In this document: piece by piece, positions 41,339 to 49,320 of the stretch | Layout of the letters: every line of letters begins with the position of its first letter | Position numbering within the stretch: position 1 is the stretch's first letter | Assembly: GCF_003097135.1 (NCBI RefSeq) | Contig: NZ_QEQL01000007.1 | Coordinates: forward strand, 1-64,000 | Reading direction: 5' to 3' | Length of the DNA stretch: 64,000 nt | Source of the DNA: Pseudomonas sp. URIL14HWK12:I12 | Lineage (GTDB): Bacteria; Pseudomonadota; Gammaproteobacteria; Pseudomonadales; Pseudomonadaceae | Notes under the pieces: model-generated | The model's database searches: none | Told to the model about the DNA's origin: nothing | What the model saw: only the letters and a program-made list of their open reading frames with translations | Translations under genes and position numbers: made by a program

Positions 41339-42399
41339 GCCCCGAGCAATTCTCTGGCGCGGTGCTGGCATGGTATGACCAGTACGGGCGCCACGACCTG
41401 CCGTGGCAGCAGGGCATCAACCCGTACCGGGTGTGGGTGTCGGAAATCATGCTGCAGCAGACGCAGGTGAGCACGGTGCTCAACTACTTCGACCGGTTCA
41501 TGGAAGCACTGCCAACGGTGCAGGCGCTGGCCGAAGCCGCCGAAGACGAAGTGTTGCACCTGTGGACGGGCCTGGGCTACTACACCCGCGCGCGCAATCT
41601 GCAGAAAGCGGCGAAGATCGTGATGGCCGAGCACGGCGGGGAATTCCCGCGCGACCTGGAACAGCTCGAAGCGTTGCCCGGTATCGGCCGCTCTACCGCT
41701 GGCGCGATCGCCAGCATCAGCATGGGCCTGCGGGCGCCGATCCTCGACGGCAACGTCAAGCGCGTGCTGGCACGCTTTACCGCCCAGGCCGGCTACCCAG
41801 GCGAACCGGCGGTGGCACGAGCGCTGTGGGCCACCGCAGAGCGCTTTACGCCCCACGCGCGGGCCAACCACTACACCCAGGCGATGATGGACCTGGGCGC
41901 TACCCTGTGCACCCGCAGCAAGCCTACCTGCCTGCTGTGCCCGGTGCAGCAGGGCTGCCGTGCGCACCTGCTGGGCCAGGAAACCCGTTTCCCCGAGCCC
42001 AAGCCACGCAAGGCCATCCCGCAGCGGCGCACGCTGATGCCGCTGCTGGCCAACGAAGACGGCGCCATCTTGCTGTACCGCCGCCCCTCCAGTGGCTTGT
42101 GGGGTGGGCTCTGGAGCCTGCCGCAGCTCGATGCGCTGGCAGAGGTCGATGACCTGGTCGAGCAGCACGCGCTGGTGCAGGTAGGCACCCAGCAGATGCC
42201 AGGCCTGACCCACACCTTCAGCCATTTCCAGCTGGCCATCGAGCCCTGGCTGGTGCGTGTTCGCGCCACCGACGCTCACGTGGCCGATGCCGACTGGCTC
42301 TGGTATAACCTCGCCACCCCGCCGCGCCTGGGCCTGGCCGCCCCGGTCAAGAAGCTGCTCAGGCACGCGGCCGATGCATTGAATGGAGAACCGCAATGA
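41335..42399 (+). CDS. mutY: A/G-specific adenine DNA glycosylase MutY
   Basis: 354-aa base-excision enzyme removing adenine opposite 8-oxoguanine. The HhH element LPGIGRSTAGAIAS with its downstream catalytic Asp is near residue 120. The 4Fe-4S ligands follow the C-x6-C-x2-C-x5-C pattern in CTRSKPTCLLCPVQQGC. The C-terminal NUDIX-like domain ends with THTFSHFQL. Overlaps both neighbours by 4 bases. Confidence 0.97.
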   Translation: MSPEQFSGAVLAWYDQYGRHDLPWQQGINPYRVWVSEIMLQQTQVSTVLNYFDRFMEALPTVQALAEAAEDEVLHLWTGLGYYTRARNLQKAAKIVMAEHGGEFPRDLEQLEALPGIGRSTAGAIASISMGLRAPILDGNVKRVLARFTAQAGYPGEPAVARALWATAERFTPHARANHYTQAMMDLGATLCTRSKPTCLLCPVQQGCRAHLLGQETRFPEPKPRKAIPQRRTLMPLLANEDGAILLYRRPSSGLWGGLWSLPQLDALAEVDDLVEQHALVQVGTQQMPGLTHTFSHFQLAIEPWLVRVRATDAHVADADWLWYNLATPPRLGLAAPVKKLLRHAADALNGEPQ

Positions 42400-42668
42400 C
42401 CCGCACCGTCATGTGCCGCAAGTACCACGAAGAACTCCCGGCGCTGGACCGCCCGCCCTACCCAGGCCCCAAGGGCCAGGACATCTTCGAGCACGTTTCG
42501 CAGAAAGCCTGGGCCGACTGGCAGAAGCACCAGACCCTGCTGATCAACGAGCGCCGGCTGAACATGATGAACGCCGAAGACCGCAAGTTCATCCAGCAGG
42601 AGATGGACAAGTACCTCTCCGGCGAGGACTACGCCAAGGCCGATGGCTACGTGCCGCCTGCCGAATAA
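42396..42668 (+). CDS. Fe(II)-trafficking / oxidative damage protection protein YggX
   Basis: 90-aa cytosolic protein with the YggX N-terminus MTRTVMCRKYHEELPALD (the reactive Cys is at 7), GPKGQDIFEHVSQKAW and NERRLNMMNAEDRKFI. The family protects Fe-S clusters. Its coupling to mutY (itself an Fe-S DNA repair enzyme) is conserved in gammaproteobacteria. Confidence 0.96.
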   Translation: MTRTVMCRKYHEELPALDRPPYPGPKGQDIFEHVSQKAWADWQKHQTLLINERRLNMMNAEDRKFIQQEMDKYLSGEDYAKADGYVPPAE

Positions 42669-42771
42669 CCCCGGAAAACCGGGCCAGGAACGTAAGCGCC
42701 GGGTTTGATTGAAAATTTTTTTCAAAACTTGCTTGACGCTTACCTGAAAAACCCGTTTAATGCGCCCCGTT

Positions 42772-42847
42772 GCCCAGGTAGCTCAGTCGGTAGAGCAGGG
42801 GATTGAAAATCCCCGTGTCGGCGGTTCGATTCCGTCCCTGGGCACCA
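42772..42847 (+). tRNA. tRNA-Phe (anticodon GAA)
   Basis: 76-nt cloverleaf. Acceptor GCCCAGG pairs with CCTGGGC, D-arm GCTCAGTCGGTAGAGC, anticodon loop ATTGAAAAT with GAA, T-arm CGGCGGTTCGATTCCGTC, encoded CCA. Its 3' end is the integration site of island A. Confidence 0.97.
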
Positions 42848-42857
42848 CTAATACCGA
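42817..42857 (+). repeat. attL of island A (tRNA-Phe 3' end)
   Basis: 41-bp direct repeat beginning GTCGGCGGTTCGATTCCG. Its first 31 bases are the last 31 of tRNA-Phe. The partner at 46818 differs only by C to T in the T-loop side (GATTCTG). Confidence 0.9.
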
Positions 42858-42859
42858 GA

Positions 42860-42895
42860 CCCCTGATTCCGTAAGGTTCCAGGGGTTTTGTCTTT
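42860..42895 (+). terminator. Terminator after tRNA-Phe (island-borne copy)
   Basis: ACCCCTG...CAGGGGTTTTGTCTTT hairpin. The equivalent chromosomal hairpin now lies beyond attR at 46862, so this one came in with the island. Confidence 0.65.
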
Positions 42896-42944
42896 CTGGA
42901 GGAGCTGTAACCCGCCCCACTTGAGTACACATGGCGGGTACACG

Positions 42945-44378
42945 ATGGCGTTTATGGCCCAACCCTGGAAAGACCCAAGAAGCGGCATCTACTACATTCG
43001 CCGCCGCGTCCCGAAGGACGTGAAGCCCCACCTCCTCCAATTCGGCGAGTTCTACAAGCGCAGCCTTGAGACGACCTGCCGACTCGAAGCCAAGACCCGC
43101 TTCGCAGCAGAGTGGACCAAATCCGAAGAGCTCTTTGGCCGAACTCGCCTTCAAAATCAGAGCGACTTCCAGCCCGATGCGCGTGATGCCGTACAGCTGG
43201 CCGCATGATGGGCAAAGCGAAGGCTTGAGGATTCCGAACTATCAGGCAGTTTTGAGCAGTGGCTCATCTGCACTGACGACGGAGTAGAAACACTTGCGTC
43301 CTGCTTTGGCGCAGGGAAAGCGAGAGACATGCTGAATCGACGCGACTTCGGCTCGGAGATCGCCTTCAAGCGCTATCACGATGACCACGCAACCGCACTG
43401 AGCATGCCGACAGAAGAGCCACTCAGCTTCAACAGCACTCGGCGCGCGCGCGAAGAGAACAAGCTATCCGAGGTCTTCGAATCTTGGGCTCGTAGAGCAC
43501 GTGACACTGACGGCGATAGTCGAGACGTGTGAAAGCGAATAGGCGAGTAACAAGCGACCATCAATCGCTTCATTGAGCTCCTGGGTGACTTGCCAATTGA
43601 ACGCATCAGACGGAAGACCGTAGAGGAGTTCCAAGGGCTCCTGCGCCGCCTTCCGAGCAAGGGCGATGGGATACGAGCCCTAAGCGCCCCAGAACAGATC
43701 GCCAAGGCGGATGCACTGGATTTACCCCGTCTCAGTACCGTTACGATAAAAAATCGCATAATGGCCCTCTCAGCGATCTTTAGCTACGCGGTTCGGATGG
43801 AGTATCTGGCTGAGAACCCAGTGACCACCTCTGGAATTACCCAGCAGCTCGCTAACGCCAGTAGCAAAGCCGCTCGTACTGCGCCTCGCAAGTCGTACAC
43901 CCGGCCAGAGCTCATCACCATTTTCTCCAGCCCGGCCTTCCGAGGTGAGTGGCTGCCTCCTCGCGCCTCCTTCGGTAAAGCATGGTTCTGGCTACCTCTT
44001 CTTCTTTGCTACTCAGGTGCCCGCCGCGAAGAGATTGCGCAGATGCGGGCATCCGAGGTGAGACAGAGCGAGGACGGGATATGGTATCTGGACCTGATGT
44101 CTACGCCGGAGGAAGATGGTAACGACAAGCGTACGATGAAGACTCTCGGCAGCCTCCGGGCGGTCGCTGTGCACCCGGACCTTATCGAATTGGGCTTCCT
44201 GGATTATGTCGCCGAGCTTCCACAGAATGGCCAACTGTTCCCCTTGCTGACCCCAAACCCTGACGGCTGGTATGGACACAACTTCGGCAAACGCTGGGGC
44301 GAGTATCTTAAAAAGGTGTTCGACTTACAGTCACCCGCCAGGCCGGCTCACGGATTCCGCCACGCAGCTTGGCCATAG
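42945..44378 (+). pseudogene. Tyrosine-recombinase integrase, frameshifted and C-terminally truncated
   Basis: Remnant of a tRNA-targeting site-specific integrase. The N-terminus (MAQPWKDPRSGIYYIRRRVP, DUF6538-like) ends at a stop at 43206, after which the same protein continues in another frame (ARDMLNRRDFGSEIAFKRYH). Stops interrupt it again near 43530. The core-binding and catalytic domain resumes at about 43560, with the first catalytic Arg in SGARREEIAQM and the HxxR in AHGFRHA. The reading frame then ends, so the second His/Trp and the nucleophilic Tyr are missing. The break coincides with the 3' end of the oppositely oriented resolvase (about 44340-44378). Non-functional. Confidence 0.88.
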
Positions 44379-44724
44379 CCGCAAGCATGGTGAGCATCAT
44401 CTCCCCCGTGGGAGTGCTCATATCAAAGCCCTCCCGAAGCGAAACAACTGCTGCGCCCTTATCTTTGAGAGCAGCTACGGTCTTCAGCACGTCGATGGTG
44501 TCGCGCCCCAATCGGTCAATCGCGTACACCACTATCGTGTCCCCCTGCCGGGCGTAGCTCAGCAACTCACCCATGCCCTTCCTGGCCTTGGCCTTGATGA
44601 CCCCAGAGGTCGCCTCATCAGCAAACCAGCGATCCACCTTGAAGCGCTGCTCTATGGCCATTCGCTGGGTACTCGTTGTTTGATCCCCGGAGCTAACCCG
44701 GACATAGGCAATGACTTCAGACAT
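44308..44724 (-). pseudogene. Serine resolvase/invertase, truncated before its DNA-binding HTH
   Basis: 138-aa open frame with an almost complete serine-recombinase catalytic domain. YVRVSSGDQTTSTQR holds the nucleophilic Ser, VYAIDRLGRDT and MMLTMLAAMAKL lie on the dimer helix. After MAKL the sequence should continue through the E-helix to a Hin-type HTH, but switches to unrelated residues (GGIREPAWRVTV) encoded by the complement of the integrase tail. Both genes were therefore cut at a single deletion junction near 44360. It may still make a catalytic domain, but without DNA binding it is probably inactive. Confidence 0.82.
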
Positions 44725-45030
44725 GGCAGCACCTGGCTCATAATGTATGGCTCACAGCCTCCCGAGTAGCTCAATTGATTTCAACAGCAATGAGCCACCT
44801 CATGGGCCTACCCAGCAGCATGGCCCACAAGGTGTGCTTTCTGAGCCAGATCGGACACAACAGACACTGGCGTTGTCATGCGGCACAAGTGACTGGACCC
44901 AGAGGGGGAAGGTCAATACAGGCCATATTGGATAGGGGGGCTCTGAAATTTTTGCCAAAAAATAATTAGGCTATGGTATTCATGAATGATGGTGGCATAA
45001 CGGAATCGAGATAGAGAGAGGGATATAGCT
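44725..45030. other. Intergenic stretch in island A
   Basis: 306 bases with no supported gene. Short frames exist but have no coding character. An AT-rich segment (44940-45010) directly before the DUF5343 gene probably holds its promoter. Confidence 0.4.
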
Positions 45031-45753
45031 GTGGCCGTAAAGCATCCTTATGTAACAAGCAGTGCTGGTCTTGCCCAAACCATCGCCCAGCTTCGGCGAT
45101 CTTTTCCGGCATCATTCGGCGCCGACACCATGAAAAAACTCGGCATCGCGCCAAACAACGAAACGTACATAATCAACGCGCTTCGCTTTTTGGGGATATT
45201 AGACGCCGAGGGAAAGAAAGGTCCTGCCGTAGGGACTGTATTCACCCAGCATGCCGATGAAGACTTCCAGGCTGGCTTTAGCGAGATAATAAAGAACGCA
45301 TACGAAGACTTATTTGGCCTACACGGCGAAGACGCTTGGACATTGCCGACCGCAAAACTAATCGGCTACTTCCGGCACACCGATGGGACAAGTGAAATTG
45401 TAGGCAAACGACAAGCGTCCACTTTCCAATCATTCGCCACACTGAGCGGAAAAATTGATGGCGTAAAAGTTCCAACTCCAAAAGTCCAGCGAACCGAGAA
45501 AGTTAGTACCAAACAATCGCGCAGTAAGGCTCCTGCATCCAAAGCTTTGTCCGAGCAACAGGAAACTGCTCAATCACCATCGCCAAGCGCCACGCACCTG
45601 ACAGTCTCACCTCCAGCCAATACCGCCCCTAATGGAGGAATGGCGCTGACTGTTCGGGTCGAGATCAATCTTCCTGCGGGAGGGGATCAAGAAACCTATG
45701 ACCGTATATTTAAAAGCATTCGAGAGAACCTTCTGAATGGAAATATCGCTTGA
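45031..45753 (+). CDS. DUF5343-family protein (first gene of a candidate defence/TA pair)
   Basis: 240-aa cytosolic protein. Residues ~1-65 look like the DUF5343 winged-helix-like N-terminus (HPYVTSSAGLAQTIAQLRRSF, IINALRFLGILDAEGK). The family's NAYEDLFGL segment and the RQASTFQSFATLSG motif (~140-155) follow. Next come a low-complexity linker (~165-205) and a short C-terminal piece (MALTVRVEINLPAGGDQETYDRIF) that resembles a dimerisation or partner-binding strand-helix unit. Function unknown. The coding end overlaps the next gene by 17 bases. The codon use is AT-rich compared with the core. Island cargo. Confidence 0.8.
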   Translation: MAVKHPYVTSSAGLAQTIAQLRRSFPASFGADTMKKLGIAPNNETYIINALRFLGILDAEGKKGPAVGTVFTQHADEDFQAGFSEIIKNAYEDLFGLHGEDAWTLPTAKLIGYFRHTDGTSEIVGKRQASTFQSFATLSGKIDGVKVPTPKVQRTEKVSTKQSRSKAPASKALSEQQETAQSPSPSATHLTVSPPANTAPNGGMALTVRVEINLPAGGDQETYDRIFKSIRENLLNGNIA

Positions 45754-46219
45754 GGCATTTGAGCTGATTGTTCGCAGAGCTAAGCTATTTGATTCTAGCG
45801 AAAGCCATGACACCACTAACCTACATCCATTCGACCAAAGAAACATTCATCCAAAGCTTCCCGCGAAAGTGAGGAAGCTATTCGACGACGGACATTGCGC
45901 AGAAGCAACCTTCGAGGCATTCAAGTACGTAGATAAAACAATTCAAAGAGTTTCAAAAATAAATGAGTCAGGCTATAAATTGATGATGAGAGCGTTTAAC
46001 GAGAACAATCCTCTCATACAACTCACCGATCTAAAATCAGCGAGCGAAATTGACGAACAAAAAGGATACAGTTTCCTTTTTTCAGGCGCAGTTATGGCGA
46101 TTAGAAACCCAAGAGGCCATGACGTAGATATGAGCGATGACCCAGATGTCTGCCTTGATCATCTCGCACTTGCATCTTTGCTACTCCGCCGCTTAGAGCA
46201 AGGAGGCTTTTCCTGGTAG
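45737..46219 (+). CDS. TIGR02391 (Hypoth_Ymh) family protein with HEPN-type Rx4H motif
   Basis: 160-aa protein. The family signature is clear: IHPKLPAKVRKLFDDGHCAE then AFKYVDKTIQRVS (~38-73), and GYSFLFSGAVMAIRNPRGHD (~110-129). R123 and H128 form RNPRGH, an Rx4H arrangement like the catalytic motif of HEPN ribonucleases, a superfamily rich in toxins and abortive-infection effectors. The start overlaps the DUF5343 gene by 17 bases, so expression is coupled. The ribonuclease activity is inference; the family has no settled function. Confidence 0.82.
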   Translation: MEISLEAFELIVRRAKLFDSSESHDTTNLHPFDQRNIHPKLPAKVRKLFDDGHCAEATFEAFKYVDKTIQRVSKINESGYKLMMRAFNENNPLIQLTDLKSASEIDEQKGYSFLFSGAVMAIRNPRGHDVDMSDDPDVCLDHLALASLLLRRLEQGGFSW

Positions 46220-46234
46220 ATTAGTGCTCACAGG

Positions 46235-46678
46235 CTACCCAGCCTGCTCACTTTCGCCCCTCTCCATCTCCTCCCGCCAAAATCCTTGCATAGCCTGGTA
46301 TGCGGCCGCCTCAAGCTCAAAAGCCTGAGCAGTCTGCGCAGGGTCGGGCAATGGACGAAAAGTAGAAGAGAGCCGCTCCACTTCACGCCGGGCATTCAAC
46401 CAAGCCTGCAGCAATGGCTGCCATTGGCGATCCCAGTACATAAATGGGCGGATATCCGGTGAAGAAACCTTGCGCAACGCATAGCTCATTACTGATGAGG
46501 CATTTCGATCAGAGTCGTCCCATCTGACGTCGATTCGCCAACCCGCCTCCCGAACACCTTTGGGGCTTTTCATGTCAGGCCCCATCATTTTGACGGGCGC
46601 TCCTATTACTGTCCCGAGCCCAAAGATTTTGTGGTCTACCCGATCACCTTCAGCCAGCGGACATTCTTGCTCGAACAT
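46235..46678 (-). CDS. Small Tudor/KOW-like hypothetical protein
   Basis: 147-aa protein starting MFEQECPLAEGDRVDHKIFG at 46678, with GGAGGGGGT just upstream; an upstream start at 46708 is weaker. Residues ~10-60 (GDRVDHKIFGLGTV ... WRIDVRWDDSD) resemble the UvrD/PcrA C-terminal Tudor fold, which contacts RNA polymerase. The rest is helical (WQPLLQAWLNARREVERLSS). Function unknown. It faces the attR end of island A and runs opposite to the DUF5343/Ymh pair. GC content is nearer the core than that of the pair. Confidence 0.65.
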   Translation of the reverse strand: MFEQECPLAEGDRVDHKIFGLGTVIGAPVKMMGPDMKSPKGVREAGWRIDVRWDDSDRNASSVMSYALRKVSSPDIRPFMYWDRQWQPLLQAWLNARREVERLSSTFRPLPDPAQTAQAFELEAAAYQAMQGFWREEMERGESEQAG

Positions 46679-46817
46679 ATAACCCCCTCCAGACTCCACG
46701 ATCATCAAACTGCTTACAGCCTACAGCTATACCCGAGTACACACTACGGGTACACTTTCGAACATATGGCCTCCTTGAGGGCCTTAGTCTCCAAGGGTTT
46801 ACAGGTCTAAGCCCAGA

Positions 46818-46858
46818 GTCGGCGGTTCGATTCTGTCCCTGGGCACCACTAATACCGA
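46818..46858 (+). repeat. attR of island A
   Basis: Second copy of the tRNA-Phe 3' end and following 10 bases (GTCGGCGGTTCGATTCTG...). It marks the right end of the island. Confidence 0.9.
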
Positions 46859-46861
46859 AAA

Positions 46862-46898
46862 CCCCCGATATCGAAAGGTATCGGGGGTTTTGCTTTTT
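46862..46898 (+). terminator. Original tRNA-Phe terminator, displaced by island A
   Basis: CCCCCGATATCGAAAGGTAT..GGGGG hairpin followed by TTTTGCTTTTT. A very similar sequence recurs at 52244. Confidence 0.75.
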
Positions 46899-46931
46899 GG
46901 GCTGGAAATGCTTGCCGGGCGGTGCGCCCAT

Positions 46932-47693
46932 CTAAGCCCAGGCAAAACGGCTACCGTTTACCTGAGCCTCCAACTGCAAAAGCACCCCGTAATCCGCAGG
47001 CGGCATCACCTCCTCGATGCCCAACGCCGCTGCAAACGGCGGCAGCGCCCGATTGAGCGCATCCCGCAGCGCCTCGACCTCTGCATCAGCGCTTTGACGC
47101 GACGTAATGAAGGGCAGGCAGGGGCTGGGCACACTGCGCGCCAACACCCGCAAGCCCTGTACTTCTTCACTGTGGTCCCGTGCGAGGTAGTCGTAGGTCA
47201 CGCTGTCCACCGCCGCCAGGTCGCCCAGGCCCTGCCTGAGATGGCGCAGGCTTGCACGGTGCCCACCCGTCACAACCACATCCGAGAAAAACGCGCCGTC
47301 GTGCACTGCCTGCAAACTGTGCCGAAACAAATTCATCCCGGAATTCGAATCCCAGCCGTTGACCAGCCCGCGGCTGCCGCGCGCATCGGCCAGGCAGGCG
47401 AACGGCGCCTGCTCGCGGCATAGCACCAGGCTGCAATGGGTGCCGCCGCTGCTGTGGGGCAGCTCGTAGCGAGGCGTACCGACGACCTTCACCCTGCCCC
47501 CTAGCTGCTTGACCAGCGGATACCCGCAGGTGTGGGCCAGCCGCAGATCCGGCGCCAGCCACTGAGCCATGAGCTCATCGCCCTCGAACGGTTGCCAGGT
47601 TTCACCCAAGTAGGCAGCCGCCGCGCGCAACCACGCCGCCTGAGCCTCTACCACCTGCCCAGGCGCCACGTACATCGACAGGCCAGCCCTCAC
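46932..47693 (-). CDS. PhnD-like phosphate/phosphonate-type periplasmic-binding-fold protein
   Basis: 253-aa protein with the PhnD-type binding fold: MYVAPGQVVEAQAAWLRAAA, AHTCGYPLVKQ, GLVNGWDSNSGMNLFRHSL and AAVDSVTYDYLAR. It has no signal peptide if it starts at the GTG (47693) that overlaps the preceding TGA, so it may be cytosolic, or secretion is undetected. It is the last gene of the five-gene quaternary-amine ABC operon, an unusual addition to that operon type. Ligand unknown. The alternative start is ATG 47678. Confidence 0.8.
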   Translation of the reverse strand: MRAGLSMYVAPGQVVEAQAAWLRAAAAYLGETWQPFEGDELMAQWLAPDLRLAHTCGYPLVKQLGGRVKVVGTPRYELPHSSGGTHCSLVLCREQAPFACLADARGSRGLVNGWDSNSGMNLFRHSLQAVHDGAFFSDVVVTGGHRASLRHLRQGLGDLAAVDSVTYDYLARDHSEEVQGLRVLARSVPSPCLPFITSRQSADAEVEALRDALNRALPPFAAALGIEEVMPPADYGVLLQLEAQVNGSRFAWA

Positions 47694-48595
47694 GGCGCCT
47701 GCAGGTGCGTGCTCACCCACTGCTCGGCCACCTTGGCCGCATCCTTGTGGTCAATCTCCACCTGGCGGTTCAGCGCGATCAGTTGTTCGTCGGTGAGTTT
47801 GGACGACACGGCATTGAGTGCCTTGGCCAGTTGGTCGTTGAGCACCGCCGTGCGCACTTCGGGAACGACGTTCTGCGGCGGTTGCTGATGGCGGTCATCC
47901 TTGAGCACGACCCAATCTTCGGTGGCCAGGATGCCTTGGGTGGATACCACCGTCGCCACGTCGATCGCGCCCGAGTTCAACGCCAGCCGGGTCAGCGGGC
48001 CACCCATGTCCAGCGACTTCATCGACTTGAATTCGATGCCGTAGACTTTCTTCAGGCCCGGCAGGCCCAGGGCGTTGGTCTTGACCTCGGGAGGGCCGCC
48101 GACGACCAGGTCCTTGGCGACGGGGGCCAGGTCGCTCATGTTGGCCAAGTGGTATTTCTCTGCCGTTTTCTTTTTCACCGCCCAGGCATCGATTGAGCCG
48201 GCCGGAGCGGGGTCCAGCAGCACCAGGTTTTTGCCCAGATGCGGTTTGAGCGCTTCTTCGATCTGCCCGGCATCGGTCAGGGTGTTGTTGCCGTCGTAGA
48301 AGGCCAGCAGCGCGCCCAGGTACTCAGGCACTACGTCGACCTCGCCGGTTTCCATGGCCTTGGCGATGATCTGGCGATTGCCCAGGTTAAGCCGCATCTT
48401 CACGTCGAAGCCTTCTTTGCGCAGGGCGGCAGCGTAAAGGTTGGCCAGCACGGTTTGTTCGGAGAAGTTGGCGCCGCCTACGGTGACGGTTGCAGCATTG
48501 GCCAGGCTACCGGCCATGAACAGGGCCAGCCCCGATGCGATGGCGAGGGCCCAGCGTGGTTTTTTTCCGGCGGCGGTGGTTCGGGTCGGTTTCAT
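47690..48595 (-). CDS. Glycine betaine/choline-type ABC transporter substrate-binding protein
   Basis: 301-aa binding protein of the OpuAC/OsmX-type (QAT family). The signal peptide is in RWALAIASGLALFMAGSLANA. TVTVGGANFSEQTVLANLYA, then ALRKEGFDVKMRLNLGNRQI and EVDVVPEYLGALLAFYDGNN, are diagnostic for quaternary-amine binders. The ATG at 48595 overlaps the upstream permease stop. It delivers substrate to the two permeases encoded upstream. Confidence 0.92.
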   Translation of the reverse strand: MKPTRTTAAGKKPRWALAIASGLALFMAGSLANAATVTVGGANFSEQTVLANLYAAALRKEGFDVKMRLNLGNRQIIAKAMETGEVDVVPEYLGALLAFYDGNNTLTDAGQIEEALKPHLGKNLVLLDPAPAGSIDAWAVKKKTAEKYHLANMSDLAPVAKDLVVGGPPEVKTNALGLPGLKKVYGIEFKSMKSLDMGGPLTRLALNSGAIDVATVVSTQGILATEDWVVLKDDRHQQPPQNVVPEVRTAVLNDQLAKALNAVSSKLTDEQLIALNRQVEIDHKDAAKVAEQWVSTHLQAP

Positions 48596-49320
48596 GGCGT
48601 GGTCTCGGGTGGGGTAACGGAGGCAGGTAGCGGTTCGCTGCGCGCTCGGCCGCGGTGGGCGGCGGGCTGGGAAGCACGGCTCAGGCGCCGCTGAATGCGC
48701 GCGCAGCCCCATTCGCTGAGAAGGGCCACTGCGCACACCAGAAGTGCGCCGGCGATGATCTGAGGCGTGTCGTTGCGCCCCAGCCCATCGATCAGAAAGC
48801 GCCCGAGGCCACCGAAGCCTACATAGGCAGCAATGGTGGCCGTGGCGATCAGCTGGATAAGGGCGGCGCGCACGCCGGCGAAAATCAGCGGCAGGGCCAG
48901 CGGGCATTCCAGTTGCACGAACACCTGCCAACGGTACATGCCCATGGCCACTGCGCCGCGCTTGAGTTCGCTGTCGACCTGCGAAATGCCGACGATGGTG
49001 TTGGTCAGCAGAAGCGGCAGCGTCATCAGCACCAAGGCGAAGATCACCGTGCTCGGCGAATAACCCACCACCATGATCGCCAGGATCACCACCCCCAGCG
49101 AGGGCAGCGCGCGGCCCACGTTGAACAGGCCCATGGCGCACTGCGACGCCTTGCGGGAGTTGGCCAGCAGCACCCCGAGCGGAATGGCAATAACAGCTGC
49201 GATGGCGAGGCTTAGCGCCACGTAGTAGAGGTGCTCAAGCAGCCGCGTGAGCACGCCCTCCTCGCCCAGCCAATGTTCTGGGTTGAGGAACCAGTGAATT
49301 ACGCCTGTGACGATGCCCAT
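48592..49320 (-). CDS. QAT-family ABC transporter permease (second)
   Basis: 242-aa inner-membrane permease with a MetI-like fold: helices from residue ~25, and the EAA-type loop ELKRGAVAMGMYRWQVFVQLE. It is followed by GFGGLGRFLIDGLGRND, typical of OpuBB/ProW-type permeases. A basic, proline-rich C-terminal tail is cytosolic. Its ATG overlaps the stop of the first permease by one base (TAATG), and it ends 4 bases into the binding-protein gene. Confidence 0.92.
   Translation of the reverse strand: MGIVTGVIHWFLNPEHWLGEEGVLTRLLEHLYYVALSLAIAAVIAIPLGVLLANSRKASQCAMGLFNVGRALPSLGVVILAIMVVGYSPSTVIFALVLMTLPLLLTNTIVGISQVDSELKRGAVAMGMYRWQVFVQLECPLALPLIFAGVRAALIQLIATATIAAYVGFGGLGRFLIDGLGRNDTPQIIAGALLVCAVALLSEWGCARIQRRLSRASQPAAHRGRARSEPLPASVTPPETTP

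Larger units (their letters stand above)
42817..46858. mobile_element. Island A: small integrative element in tRNA-Phe
   Basis: 4.0-kb segment bounded by two copies of the tRNA-Phe 3' end (42817-42857 and 46818-46858, 40 of 41 bases identical). Its base composition is clearly more AT-rich than the flanks in the cargo part (45.0-46.2 kb). It carries a decayed integrase next to the tRNA, a truncated resolvase, a DUF5343 + TIGR02391 pair and a Tudor-like protein. The core gene order resumes at 46932. Probably immobile now because the integrase is broken. Confidence 0.85.

Noticed and set aside
38876..41371. 831-codon open frame opposite asmA
   Set aside because: Antisense shadow; the plus-strand AsmA protein has a signal anchor, family blocks and operon overlaps.
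44747..44969. Short open frames (62-64 codons) between the resolvase and the DUF5343 gene
   Set aside because: No Shine-Dalgarno, no recognisable motif, and overlapping alternative frames of equal length.
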